Positions 17,127 through 26,110 of a stretch of DNA of 64,000 bases are shown here, piece by piece. This stretch comes from Rhizobium tibeticum (GTDB lineage Bacteria; Pseudomonadota; Alphaproteobacteria; Rhizobiales; Rhizobiaceae). The notes below the pieces were generated by a model, which was not told the origin of the DNA, did not search any database, and was given only the letters and a program-made list of their open reading frames with translations. The stretch's first letter is position 1; every line of letters starts with the position of its first letter. The translations under genes and the position numbers were made by a program. Location: assembly GCF_900110205.1 (NCBI RefSeq), contig NZ_FOCV01000028.1, positions 1 to 64,000 on the forward strand. Direction: 5' to 3'.

Positions 17127-20100
17127 CTATCGGATGACGCCGCGAGCGCGGTCGAGGACCCGCCGCTGCCGCTCCGTCACGATTTCCTGGCTTGCCTGCA
17201 TGCGCACAGTCTGCTGCAGGACGTTCAGCCGTTCCTGCATCGCCTCGAACGCACGGCGTTGCGCTGGCGCCACGCGATGGATGACGTCCTTCTCGCCGCG
17301 CAAAATGGCGTTACGACCGAAGCGATCGTCGAGCGCCCGACTGACCGCAACGAATTCCCGGCGGATCGCAGAATCCAACGAGCCGGCAGCCACTTCGAGT
17401 TTGGCATCCTTTTTCTTCATCGCCGCCGAGAGTTGCCGCAATGCCTCTTCGGCAGAAGCTGACAGTCCCGGAATGGAGACGCTCATGCGACGGCGCTCCT
17501 CGGTAATCGTCCGCGTCTCGGTATCGAGAGCAGTGGCATAGGAGGCACCCAGCGACCGAACGCGGCTCTCGGCTTCCGGAACGGCCTGAAGTGCATCCTT
17601 TCGCTCGCGCCCGACGGCCAGCAATTTGTCCATGATGCGATCGGAGCCGCGCAACGCACCATAAGCTGAAGGATCGTTGGCGACAGCCGCTGCGATCCGA
17701 TCGCCCGGGAGGCCCTTCACGACGAGGGCCTCGATCTTGGCGACGGCGCCGGCGGGATCGCGCCAGAGGCGCGCCGCCGTTTCGACAAGAGCCGCCCGAT
17801 TAAGGCCGTAATGGGCGACAGCGCGCGCCCGCTCCCGCGCCTCGTCCTCGACAGGCGTTTTGAACTCCGTCACGGCGGCGAGCATCGGCAACACCGGCAT
17901 CGTCTCCCTCCCCGGCTCGACGCTGGCGCCGGCCACGATCTTCGAGCGATCCTTCCTCTCGGCAAGATGCTGTTCCTCGGCAAAACGGCGCACGACGGCG
18001 AACAGGCGCGCCAGTTTCTCGCGACGCTCCGGAGCAAGATCCTCCGGCATGCGCTCGACCATGTTTCGCTCTGCTATGGTATCTGCCTTCTGCGTGAAGG
18101 CCGACCATCCGAAGCGGCCGGTCAGCGCGTCGTTGACCGCCTTGACCTCCTGAACCAGCAGGCGATCTGCGACGGCATAGGCGAAGGCCGTCTTGTAAGC
18201 GTCCTGCCCGCCGCGCTCCCGCACGGCTTCGATTTCGACAAGGCGCGCCATGGCCGGTTTCGAGAGCGCGGGAACCGACAAGGACATGTGCGCGCGGCGT
18301 TGTTCCTCACGAATTCCAAATCGTTCGGCCTGGCGGCGGAACTCTGTCGCATGGGCACGCGCCAGCGGCAGCAATTCCGCTAACGCCGATACCGCTGCGT
18401 CGCGCTCGGCGCGGGCGGCACGGCCATCGACCAAAAGATCCGATCCACGCAGACGACCGAGACGCCGCGGCGTGGCCGCTAGATCGGCGGCGAGCGAGCG
18501 CGGCTCTATCCGGACATCGGAGGCTAACACATTCAGTCTGGCAAGCGCGCTATCGGGATTGAGATAAATCTTTTGCAGGGCCGCCCGAAGGATTGCATCC
18601 CGCTCCTTCCACCGCTCCGAGGCCAGTTGCGCGCGACGTGCATCTTCTTCAACGCTACGAGCGAACATGGTGTTGGGCGGGATGAGATATTTTCCGCCAG
18701 TCGGGACTTCCGCTCTGAGGCTTTCGTTCTGTGTGTCGTTGTAGGAGACGCGCCGTTCGCGGTCGATCGCGAAGCCAAGCGCAACGCTCGCCCGCTCCCA
18801 CAGCTTCGCCACTTGCTCCCGCTTCTCAACAAGCCACGCCAGCCGCCGGCCCGCGCCCTCCTCCATCCCGGCCGCGACCCCGGAGAGTGTGTCGATGCCA
18901 CGGCGACGGGCAAAATCCTGTGCATTTGCCCGGTAGCCTTCCTCGCTCTCGAAATCGAGCGTCGTCGTCTTGGCGCCGGAGCGACCCAGACGCTCGACAA
19001 GCTGTTTGAACAATTCCGGCCGGTGGCTCTCGCGCTCGATCCGCTCCTGACGGGCGTCGGCTGCTTCCTTCAGTTCCGCAGTCCAGACATTCCGATCGAC
19101 CGTCCGTTCCTCGAAACTCTTTTCCCCCGTTTTCTCGTCGATGACAGGCACGGTGACCGTGACCCGTTCGACGCCGTCCTTGCGGAGCGCCACCGTATCG
19201 CCTTCCGAGACGCCGCCCTCTTCCAGAGCCTTGGGCAGGCTGACGCCCCAGAGCCGATGCACCGTTCCGTCATCGGTCTTCAAATCGGCATAGGGACTTT
19301 CGTCGGCATCCTCGTCATTGGGCCGGAACTTTGCCATCCCGGTCTCCACCAGCTCGCCGACGACGCCGGCCGCATGATCGACCCGGGATTTCCCACCCCA
19401 TTCCGGTTTCGGCTCGAAGTCCTCACGGGCTGCATAGAGATCGGCGCGATCCCGATGACGGGTCATCGACACATAGGTCAGGTGCTGGTCCATCATGCCG
19501 GTGGCAAGAACGAAGGTCCGGTCGACGGTTGCGCCTTGAGATTTATGGATGGTCGCGGCATAGCCGTGATCGATGTTGCGATAGCTGTCCTCGCTGATGA
19601 CGACGTCTCGGCCATTGTCGAGACGGACCGACAGCAGAGGATCGCCGCGTTTGTCGCCAGTGGAAACGACCGTTCCGAGCATGCCGTTCTTTACATATTG
19701 AGGACCGAGACGCCTTGCGCGCGGTTCGATGAAGCGGGCGTTTTCGAGGAAGATGATCCTGTCGCCGGCAGCGATCTCTCGCACGCCACGCTCCGTCTGA
19801 AATTCGCGGGCGGCCGTCAGTGCGCCGTCATCTCTCATGACCTGACGCAGCGCCGCGTTAAGCCGCTTCACGTCGTCATTGGTATGGGCGAGGACAAGCA
19901 ACTCGTCACCGCGTAACCGAACGGGTTGCTCGCTATCGGCGGTGTTGCGGACGAGGCCACGGCGTGCATCCGTCCAATCGGCGACGATGCGTTCGACGAC
20001 GTCTACCCGGCTCTCCGCCGCAAAAATACGTCCCTCACGTGCATAGGCATCCAGTGCTTCTTCGACCTTGCCACGGGCGAAAAGACGAGACGCCTCACGC

Positions 20101-21746
20101 GCCCACTCTTCGCGCTGGCGACGCACACCGGCCAGTTCGGCAGAACCGATCCGTTCGGCAATAACTCGGAACGCCGCACCCGCCTGGATCGGCTGAAGCT
20201 GCATGGCGTCGCCAACCAGAACCACTTTCGCTCCCGCGTCTTCGGCGATCTTGAGGACGCGGCCCATCTGTTGCGACGACACCATGCCGGCCTCGTCGAT
20301 GACAAGCACATTGCCGCGTTTGAGCAACTCGCGACCGCCGGCCCATGCTAGTTCCCAGGAGGCGAGTGTCCGAGATCTGATGCCGGAACTGTCTTCCAGC
20401 CCTTCGGCTGCTTTGCCGGCAAGCGCCGCACCGATAACCCGTCGATTGTCGCCTTCCCAAGCGACACGCGCGGCGGCGAGCAGCGTCGACTTCCCCGCGC
20501 CAGCGAGGCCGACGACGGCCGCAATCGCGCTATCGCCGGTCACGTGGCGCACGGCATCGACCTGTTCCGCATCGAGCTTGAAAAGCTTCTCTGGATCGGC
20601 CGTTTCCACCTTTCGCACGGCGGCGGCAGTCTTAGTATCGGCAACGCCGAAGCCGGTCCGTTTCGACAAGGCCTCTGCGGACTGCGCCATGTCAAATTCG
20701 ATGCGCAGGATATCGCGGGTGGTGAAAACAGCTGGCTCGCTCACCTTGCCGGTCTGCCGGTCGACCTGCTGCGGCTTCAGCAGAACAAGATCGTCGGACG
20801 CCATCAGCCGCGCGCGGATGTTTGCGAAATCTGTGGGATCGTCGACAGCGCGATGCAGCGCCTTGGCGATATCACGCTCATCGAAGGTGGACCGTTCGTT
20901 GCCGAGCTGTTTCAGCAGAAGGTCGGGCTCGGCGAGCAACCGGTCAGCCATGTCCTGCCGCCGCGCGAGATCGGCCGGCGCGAAATACATCTCGACGCCC
21001 TTCCGGGCGAGCGCTGCCTTCTCCGGCCCGAGATGTTTCTGCGCGATGCCGTCGAGCCCTTGTTCGGCATAGGAGCGTCCGTCGAGGCGGATATCATGAC
21101 CGGCGAGCGCCAAATGCCGGTTGGCCGTTTCCGCCCACTCGATCTTCCAGCTTTTCATCGTCTCCTTGTCGCCGGCCCAGACCTTGTAGACGATCTTGCC
21201 GTTCGGCCGATCCGGGGTCACGACGCGGAGCGGCTCGCCGTCCGCGCCGAGCACAGGTACCTTCTTCTGCCCGAACCCCTCCTCCGTCAGCGGCCGCAGC
21301 GTTGTCATCAGATGGATGTGCGGGTTGCCGTCCTTATCGTGATAGACCCAGTCGGCGATCATCCCTTTCGAGGTTAGATTGTCCCGCACGAACTCCCGCA
21401 CCAGAGCAATATTCTCGGACCGCGTCAGTTCTTCCGGCAGAGCGACGATCAGTTCGCGGGCAAGCTGCGCGTCCGCCCTCGTCTCGAAGGCATCCACGGC
21501 ATTCCAGAGCGCCTCGCTGGCCCCTGCTACCGTCTTGCCGTCGATTGCCGCGCGCAGCCATGCCGGGACCTGGTCTGGCAGCGCCAACTCCTCATGCTTT
21601 AGTTCGGCTTCGCCGCCGCGATAGCTGAAGGACGTTCCGGCCTGCTCATCCATCATTCGGGCACGGTGACGATAGGCGGCGGCCGAAACGATGCTGCGTC
21701 CCGCTCCCCTGCTGATCACCTGCGCTCTGACGAACATGATCGCCAC
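17127..21746 (-). CDS. traA: TraA conjugative relaxase-helicase
   Basis: A 1539-aa MOB-Q relaxase fused to a TraI/RecD-like helicase. The GTG at 21746 is taken as start because AGGAG lies six bases before it; the longer ORF adds an implausible upstream peptide. Residues ~1-240 are the MobA/MobL domain: SAAAYRHRARMMDE (likely nicking Tyr25) and the metal-binding GNPHIHLMTTLRP (His143/His145). Walker A VVGLAGAGKSTLLAAARVAW is at 413-421, DEAG at 484-487, and the late helicase motif HGYAATIHKSQGATVDRTF near 800. The C-terminal ~500 residues are helical and could include a BID-like secretion signal known from other alphaproteobacterial TraA proteins (inference). It nicks the adjacent oriT and unwinds the transferred strand. 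Confidence 0.95.
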   Translation of the reverse strand: MAIMFVRAQVISRGAGRSIVSAAAYRHRARMMDEQAGTSFSYRGGEAELKHEELALPDQVPAWLRAAIDGKTVAGASEALWNAVDAFETRADAQLARELIVALPEELTRSENIALVREFVRDNLTSKGMIADWVYHDKDGNPHIHLMTTLRPLTEEGFGQKKVPVLGADGEPLRVVTPDRPNGKIVYKVWAGDKETMKSWKIEWAETANRHLALAGHDIRLDGRSYAEQGLDGIAQKHLGPEKAALARKGVEMYFAPADLARRQDMADRLLAEPDLLLKQLGNERSTFDERDIAKALHRAVDDPTDFANIRARLMASDDLVLLKPQQVDRQTGKVSEPAVFTTRDILRIEFDMAQSAEALSKRTGFGVADTKTAAAVRKVETADPEKLFKLDAEQVDAVRHVTGDSAIAAVVGLAGAGKSTLLAAARVAWEGDNRRVIGAALAGKAAEGLEDSSGIRSRTLASWELAWAGGRELLKRGNVLVIDEAGMVSSQQMGRVLKIAEDAGAKVVLVGDAMQLQPIQAGAAFRVIAERIGSAELAGVRRQREEWAREASRLFARGKVEEALDAYAREGRIFAAESRVDVVERIVADWTDARRGLVRNTADSEQPVRLRGDELLVLAHTNDDVKRLNAALRQVMRDDGALTAAREFQTERGVREIAAGDRIIFLENARFIEPRARRLGPQYVKNGMLGTVVSTGDKRGDPLLSVRLDNGRDVVISEDSYRNIDHGYAATIHKSQGATVDRTFVLATGMMDQHLTYVSMTRHRDRADLYAAREDFEPKPEWGGKSRVDHAAGVVGELVETGMAKFRPNDEDADESPYADLKTDDGTVHRLWGVSLPKALEEGGVSEGDTVALRKDGVERVTVTVPVIDEKTGEKSFEERTVDRNVWTAELKEAADARQERIERESHRPELFKQLVERLGRSGAKTTTLDFESEEGYRANAQDFARRRGIDTLSGVAAGMEEGAGRRLAWLVEKREQVAKLWERASVALGFAIDRERRVSYNDTQNESLRAEVPTGGKYLIPPNTMFARSVEEDARRAQLASERWKERDAILRAALQKIYLNPDSALARLNVLASDVRIEPRSLAADLAATPRRLGRLRGSDLLVDGRAARAERDAAVSALAELLPLARAHATEFRRQAERFGIREEQRRAHMSLSVPALSKPAMARLVEIEAVRERGGQDAYKTAFAYAVADRLLVQEVKAVNDALTGRFGWSAFTQKADTIAERNMVERMPEDLAPERREKLARLFAVVRRFAEEQHLAERKDRSKIVAGASVEPGRETMPVLPMLAAVTEFKTPVEDEARERARAVAHYGLNRAALVETAARLWRDPAGAVAKIEALVVKGLPGDRIAAAVANDPSAYGALRGSDRIMDKLLAVGRERKDALQAVPEAESRVRSLGASYATALDTETRTITEERRRMSVSIPGLSASAEEALRQLSAAMKKKDAKLEVAAGSLDSAIRREFVAVSRALDDRFGRNAILRGEKDVIHRVAPAQRRAFEAMQERLNVLQQTVRMQASQEIVTERQRRVLDRARGVIR

Positions 21747-21769
21747 TGACGTCTCCTGACCTTTCAAGC

Positions 21770-21802
21770 ACGTCGCGCCAGCGACGTATATTGCGCCCTT
21801 AA
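21770..21802 (+). other. oriT: Origin of transfer (oriT): hairpin plus nic region
   Basis: A perfect 7-bp inverted repeat ACGTCGC-GCCA-GCGACGT (21770-21787) is followed by ATATTGCGCCCTTAA. The TTGCGCCCTT core (21791-21800) matches the nic consensus of the Ti/RSF1010 (MOB-Q) family, which has a hairpin immediately 5' of a TGCGCCCT nick site. It lies between the divergent traA and traCDG genes, 24 bp upstream of the traA start codon, exactly where rhizobial plasmids carry oriT. Nicking should occur on the plus strand within or just after GCGCCCT. Confidence 0.88.
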
Positions 21803-21900
21803 ATCGATCGGCCTGACAAGGCCGATGCCGCTTTTCCGGAAGACGGCCCGAGCCGGATTCCGGCATCGACGTTTTGGGGACTTGTACATGGTGACATATT

Positions 21901-21920
21901 TGACTACTATTTTCTAGTCA
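21901..21920 (+). promoter_or_regulatory. Inverted repeat upstream of traC
   Basis: TGACTA (21901-21906) and TAGTCA (21915-21920) form a 6-bp inverted repeat with an AT-rich 8-bp centre, 48 bp before the traC start. It is well placed as an operator or promoter element for the traCDG operon. It is not a canonical tra box. Confidence 0.35.
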
Positions 21921-21967
21921 GTTAAATGGCAAATGTGCAATTCGCAATCCATCATCAGGAGCCTGTA

Positions 21968-22255
21968 ATGGTCACCAAGTCGGCAATTCTGGATATTGAC
22001 GCTCAGATCGAGAAGCTGCGTGAGCGCAAGAAAACTTTGATAGTCAAATCCGCGGATCGCTTCGCGCGTGCCGCGACGAAGTCCGGGCTGGCGGAAATGG
22101 AGATCACTGATGAGGAGGTCGATCGCATCTTCGAAGAGATCGCGGCGCGATTTCGCAAAGGCGAGAAGAAAGGATCTGGTGGCGCACCTGCTTCGCCACG
22201 TGGACAGGCAAATGGCGGGACTGGAGCGGCGACGGAGGTTCCTCATGACAGCTGA
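21968..22255 (+). CDS. traC: TraC conjugal transfer protein
   Basis: A 95-aa accessory transfer protein. The ATG at 21968 follows AGGAG with six bases spacing and is preferred to the upstream ATG of the longer ORF. The sequence SAILDIDAQIEKLRERKKTL and EMEITDEEVDRIFEEIAARF matches the TraC family of Ti and pSym plasmids, with a coiled N-terminal helix and a charged C-terminus. It overlaps traD by 11 bp. TraC and TraD act with TraA in DNA processing at oriT; their biochemical roles are poorly defined. Confidence 0.85.
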   Translation: MVTKSAILDIDAQIEKLRERKKTLIVKSADRFARAATKSGLAEMEITDEEVDRIFEEIAARFRKGEKKGSGGAPASPRGQANGGTGAATEVPHDS

Positions 22256-22466
22256 ACGAAAGAAGGAGGCGCGTGAGAAATTCGTGCTTGGCGGCATCGT
22301 GGTCAGGGCGGGCCTCTCAAAGGCCGACCGGGCTTTCCTGCTCGGCGGGCTTCTCGAATTGACGCGGGTCGTTCCCGGGACGGCTGAGCATCGGCGGCTG
22401 TGCGATATCGGCAAGGTGGCCTTCAGGGCGCAGGCATCCGAAAGCTTCGCGGAGGCTGCGGAATGA
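22245..22466 (+). CDS. traD: TraD conjugal transfer protein
   Basis: A 73-aa protein (MTAERKKEAREKFVLGGIVV, RAGLSKADRAFLLGGLLELT) of the short TraD family that lies between traC and traG on rhizobial plasmids; it is unrelated to the F-plasmid coupling protein of the same name. The ATG at 22245 lies inside the traC 3' end, and its stop overlaps the traG ATG (ATGA), so the three genes are translationally coupled. Confidence 0.85.
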   Translation: MTAERKKEAREKFVLGGIVVRAGLSKADRAFLLGGLLELTRVVPGTAEHRRLCDIGKVAFRAQASESFAEAAE

Positions 22467-24385
22467 CGGTGAAGGCCAGACCGCATCCCAGCCTGTTGCT
22501 CATGCTCGTGCCGATCGCCGTCACTGGCTTTGCCTTTTATGTCGCCAACTGGCGTTGGCCGGAACTGGCCGCCGGCATGACAGGGAAAACGCAATACTGG
22601 TTCTTGCGCGCCTCGCCATTGCCGGTGCTGTTGTTCGGGCCACTGGCTGGGCTCTTGGCGGTTTGGGCGTTGCCCCTGCATCGACGAAGACCGGTGGCCA
22701 TGGTGAGCTTCCTCTGCTTTCTTTTGATGGCGGGCTTCTATGGGCTGCGCGAGTTCGTGCGGCTTGAGCCGTCCGTCGAGCGCGGCGTGCTGACCTGGGA
22801 TCAGGCTCTGTCCTTTCTCGATATGGTCGCGGTCACCAGCGCGGTGGCCGGCTTCATGGCGGCGGCCGTCTCGGCTCGTATCTCTAGCGTCGTGCCCGAA
22901 CCGGTGAAGCGGGCCAAACGCGGAACATTTGGAGACGTGGACTGGCTGCCGATGTCGGCGGCAGGACGGCTGTTTCCCGATGGCGGCGAAATCATCATCG
23001 GCGAACGTTACCGGGTCGACAAGGAACTCGTCCATGAGCTGCCGTTCGATCCGAACGACCGGGCCACGTGGGGGCGCGGTGGAACAGCACCGCTCCTCAC
23101 CTACAAGCTCGATTTCGATTCGACCCATATGCTCTTCTTCGCCGGGTCCGGCGGATACAAGACGACGAGCACCGTCATCCCGACGGCGCTGCGCTACACC
23201 GGGCCAATCATTTGCCTCGACCCGTCGACCGAGGTCGCTCCTATGGTCGTCGATCACAGGCGCAGGAAACTTCGGCGCGAGGTCGTGGTGCTCGACCCGG
23301 CCAATCCGATTATGGGCTTCAACGTTCTCGACGGGATCGAGACGTCGAAGAAAAAGGAGGAGGACATTGTCGGCATAGCCCACATGCTGCTCTCGGAGAG
23401 TATGCGCTTCGAGAGTTCGACCGGCTCCTATTTCCAAAGCCAGGCGCACAACCTGCTGACCGGTCTGCTCGCCCATGTGATGCTGTCTCCGGAATATGCC
23501 GGCCGGCGAAACCTGCACAGTCTGCGCCAGATCGTTTCCGAGCCTGAGACGTCTGTGCTTGCCATGCTCCGCGATGTGCAGGAAAATTCGGGCTCCGCCT
23601 TCATCCGCGAAACGCTCGGCGTGTTCGTCAACATGACCGAACAGACATTCTCGGGCGTCTATTCGACGGCCTCGAAGGATACCCAATGGCTGTCGCTTGA
23701 CAACTATGCGGCGCTCGTCTGCGGCAACACCTTTAAATCGAGCGAGATCGCTTCTGGAAGGAAAGATGTGTTCCTCAATATTCCCGCGTCGATCCTGCGA
23801 TCCTATCCCGGGATCGGCCGGGTGATCATAGGTTCGCTGATCAATGCGATGATCGAAGCCGATGGCGCATTCGAGCGCAGGGCACTGTTCATGTTGGACG
23901 AGGTCGATCTGCTCGGCTACATGCGTGTGCTCGAGGAGGCCCGCGATCGTGGCCGCAAGTACGGGGTCAGTATGATGTTGCTGTACCAATCCGTCGGCCA
24001 GTTGGAGCGCCACTTTGGAAAAGACGGTGCTGTGTCATGGATCGACGGGTGCGCTTTCGCAAGTTACGCCGCGATCAAGGCGCTGGACACAGCGCGCAAC
24101 GTTTCGGCGCAATGCGGAGAAATGACCGTCGAGGTCAAGGGCAGCTCCCGCAATCTCGGCTGGGATACAAAAAACAGCGCCTCACGAAAATCCGAAAATA
24201 TCAACTTCCAGCGCCGGCCGCTGATCATGCCGCACGAGATCACGCAATCGATGCGAAAGGACGAGCAGATCATCATCGTCCAGGGCCACAGTCCGATCCG
24301 CTGCGGGCGAGCGATCTACTTCCGGCGGAAGGACATGGACGAGGCCGCTGAGCTCAACCGGTTTGTCAAACCGGGAAGGCCATGA
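22463..24385 (+). CDS. traG: TraG type IV coupling protein (VirD4-like)
   Basis: A 640-aa inner-membrane ATPase. Three hydrophobic segments occupy the first ~140 residues (LLLMLVPIAVTGFAFYVANW; LPVLLFGPLAGLLAVWALPL; a third near FLDMVAVTSAVAGFMAAAV). The Walker A FAGSGGYKTTSTVIP is near residue 230, and Walker B RRALFMLDEVDLLGYM near 475. The protein couples the TraA-bound DNA to a type IV secretion channel. No mating-pair formation genes (trb or virB) are present in this window, so it must work with a channel encoded elsewhere. Confidence 0.95.
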   Translation: MTVKARPHPSLLLMLVPIAVTGFAFYVANWRWPELAAGMTGKTQYWFLRASPLPVLLFGPLAGLLAVWALPLHRRRPVAMVSFLCFLLMAGFYGLREFVRLEPSVERGVLTWDQALSFLDMVAVTSAVAGFMAAAVSARISSVVPEPVKRAKRGTFGDVDWLPMSAAGRLFPDGGEIIIGERYRVDKELVHELPFDPNDRATWGRGGTAPLLTYKLDFDSTHMLFFAGSGGYKTTSTVIPTALRYTGPIICLDPSTEVAPMVVDHRRRKLRREVVVLDPANPIMGFNVLDGIETSKKKEEDIVGIAHMLLSESMRFESSTGSYFQSQAHNLLTGLLAHVMLSPEYAGRRNLHSLRQIVSEPETSVLAMLRDVQENSGSAFIRETLGVFVNMTEQTFSGVYSTASKDTQWLSLDNYAALVCGNTFKSSEIASGRKDVFLNIPASILRSYPGIGRVIIGSLINAMIEADGAFERRALFMLDEVDLLGYMRVLEEARDRGRKYGVSMMLLYQSVGQLERHFGKDGAVSWIDGCAFASYAAIKALDTARNVSAQCGEMTVEVKGSSRNLGWDTKNSASRKSENINFQRRPLIMPHEITQSMRKDEQIIIVQGHSPIRCGRAIYFRRKDMDEAAELNRFVKPGRP

Positions 24386-24397
24386 GGACCGGGCGTG

Positions 24398-24796
24398 TCA
24401 TTTCCAGTCACGGCGGCGGTAGCGCTCGAACGGGTCGGTCTCGCCCGGCGGCGTGATCCGGTCGATGAATTTCGAATAGCCGAGGGCAAACCCAATGAAG
24501 CCCACCGCCATCAGGAGAAACACCCAGAATGGCATTCCGTTGGCGGCCTCAGGCTTGACGAAGGCAGCAAATGAGATCGGCAGCATGATGACCCCACCGA
24601 GCATCAGCACGTTGACGACGGGGCGGAACATGCACAGGAGAAAGAAGGCGAGATGCCAGGCGCAGTAGAAAACGCCGAGCACGACCCCGATGGCGAGCGT
24701 CATGACCACGCGGGCGACGTAACGGAGCATGCGGGCAAACGGGTTGTGCGTGTCGGGTCGCAGGTCCGCGCCGATGATGGATTGATTTTCGATCAT
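24398..24796 (-). CDS. Small membrane protein convergent with traG
   Basis: A 132-aa protein, started at the ATG complementary to 24794-24796, preceded by CGGAG. It has three or four hydrophobic segments (YVARVVMTLAIGVVLGVFYC; HLAFFLLCMFRPVVNVLML; GVIMLPISFAAFV; FWVFLLMAVGFIGFALGYSK) and a basic-polar tail (ETDPFERYRRRDWK). No family recognised. Genes of this kind are often found 3' of traG on rhizobial plasmids. Topology suggests an inner-membrane protein; function unknown. Confidence 0.6.
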   Translation of the reverse strand: MIENQSIIGADLRPDTHNPFARMLRYVARVVMTLAIGVVLGVFYCAWHLAFFLLCMFRPVVNVLMLGGVIMLPISFAAFVKPEAANGMPFWVFLLMAVGFIGFALGYSKFIDRITPPGETDPFERYRRRDWK

Positions 24797-25163
24797 TGCC
24801 GATCTCCGTGGCAGCTGGGGTGTGCCCACGCGATCGGTTGGCAGCATCACACTATCGGATTTTAGTGAGTCTAGTCCGCAGCGGGGATAGGAGCAAGGAC
24901 GGATCGGCGAAGCACACGAGCCATCCGTGAGAGCGTGGATCGACCAAATCAAGCCGATCGGCCGGCTGGGTGCGGAAGGGTATCCCCTTGCGACGAGGCG
25001 GCCGGTCGATCCGGCCGTATCGTCCCCGCGAGAGTGATCGTCACCGAAGGCCGAGACGGCAGCGCCGGCTCGGGGAGCGGCGGAACGGCGCGAGTAGGGA
25101 GCGGTCGGCCATAGGCCGGCTCGCCCAGGCACCGTTTATCCCACCTGCCCATCCATCACCAAG
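24797..25163. other. Non-coding stretch between membrane protein gene and WGR gene
   Basis: It holds the divergent promoters for the membrane protein and the WGR gene. Frames here are short shadows of each other with arginine-rich translations. I see no gene. Confidence 0.4.
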
Positions 25164-25505
25164 ATGAATCGAACCACGCCGCCGGATTCAAAAGTGTCGT
25201 TGGACGCTGAAAGCGAGACAGGCGATTCTTCGGTCATGCTCGCACAGCCCTACAACCTCTATATCGAACGCGTGGACCCCGAACGGAACATGGCACGCTT
25301 CTATCTGCTGACGATCGAGCCGACGCTGTTCGGCACACCCCGATTGGTGCGCCGTTGGGGACGGATCGGGACAACCGGTCAGGAAAAGGTGCATCACTTC
25401 GGTCGCGAAGAGGAGGCTGTTTCTCTATTTCTCGAATTGCTGCGCATAAAGCGAGCGCGCGGATACAGGCCAAAACCGATCCAGAAAACACTGGGCGATT
25501 ATTAG
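25164..25505 (+). CDS. WGR-domain protein
   Basis: A 113-aa protein with a single WGR domain: LYIERVDPERNMARFYLLTI, then LVRRWGRIGTTGQEKVHHFG and a closing helix AVSLFLELLRIKRARGY. WGR domains bind DNA ends or nicks in PARP enzymes and occur alone in many small plasmid proteins of rhizobia. The function of stand-alone versions is unknown. It ends just before a strong hairpin that separates it from a convergent small gene. Confidence 0.8.
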   Translation: MNRTTPPDSKVSLDAESETGDSSVMLAQPYNLYIERVDPERNMARFYLLTIEPTLFGTPRLVRRWGRIGTTGQEKVHHFGREEEAVSLFLELLRIKRARGYRPKPIQKTLGDY

Positions 25506-25538
25506 TCCGCGAAAATTCTGATGGGGGAGCAAAGCTTT

Positions 25539-25573
25539 GGTCAGTCGTGCCGGTCGATCCGGCACGACTGACC
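25539..25573. terminator. 15-bp perfect hairpin between convergent genes
   Basis: GGTCAGTCGTGCCGG (25539-25553) pairs perfectly with CCGGCACGACTGACC (25559-25573) around a TCGAT loop. It lies between the 3' ends of the convergent WGR gene and the small ORF at 25598-25765. Neither side has a T-run, so it may act as a factor-dependent or bidirectional terminator. Confidence 0.55.
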
Positions 25574-25597
25574 CGGATGGCAAGGCAAAAGCCACCG

Positions 25598-25765
25598 TCA
25601 GTGGGGAGGCTCGCCGACGCGCTCGACGTCTTGAGCGGCGATCGCCGCTGCCAGTGCGGCGCGGGCCGCTTCTAGCTCCGCGATGATCTGGGCGCGCTCG
25701 GTCAGGTCGCAATGGTTTGCCTCGGCACGCAGTTCTTCAATGTGGATTTCGAGGTCGTAGGTCAT
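25598..25765 (-). CDS. Short acidic ORF, 55 aa
   Basis: The frame encodes MTYDLEIHIEELRAEANHCD, then LTERAQIIAELEAARAALAA and a short tail VERVGEPPH. A second ATG nine bases upstream (25774) touches AGGAG directly, so the inner ATG with nine-base spacing to AGGAG is preferred. Composition is that of a real helical protein with heptad-like Leu/Ala/Glu spacing, and the ribosome site is good. I do not recognise a family. It follows a ~340-bp leader with several hairpins. Confidence 0.55.
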   Translation of the reverse strand: MTYDLEIHIEELRAEANHCDLTERAQIIAELEAARAALAAAIAAQDVERVGEPPH

Positions 25766-26110
25766 CGTCGTCATCTCCTTGATAGTGTGAAAGATGACGC
25801 CGGGGGGTCGTGAGGATCGGGCTGGGTCAAGGATCGCGCAGCGACCGCCGGAGGCGGCGAGCGGAGGAACCGATTTTCTGACGGCACCCTTCAGGGTGTC
25901 GGCTGAAAATTGGAGGGGCCGCGAAGTCCTTGAGGCGGCGCGGTCCTCACGGCAGACTTGGCATTCTGAGCAGACAGGGTTTGGTCTCGTTTGGCACCAA
26001 AAGGAATGATCGCGGGCTCGATGCCCGCAATCATTCCCGCCAATCGTTCCCGCCGCCTGGTCTCACACGCTAGAGCCGGCCCCGATTGCTCGGGGCCGCT
26101 CGCTTGCCGT
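25766..26110 (-). other. Long structured leader of the 55-aa ORF; non-coding
   Basis: No protein-coding frame is credible here. Several strong hairpins are present: GGAATGAT-c-GCGGGC ... GCCCGC-a-ATCATTCC (26006-26039, one C-A mismatch), GGCCCCGA-TTGC-TCGGGGCC (about 26079-26098, just beyond the DUF736 stop) and a GGCACCC...GGGTGTC stem near 25884. The last-named group may terminate DUF736 transcription; the others lie in the presumed 5' leader of the small ORF. Confidence 0.5.

Noticed and set aside
18573..19916. 447-codon plus-strand ORF inside traA
   Set aside because: Opposite-strand shadow of the relaxase gene; amino-acid pattern is typical of GC-rich antisense frames.
21914..24013. 699-codon minus-strand ORF across traC-traG
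   Set aside because: Antisense to three well-supported transfer genes; His/Gln/Arg-rich translation.
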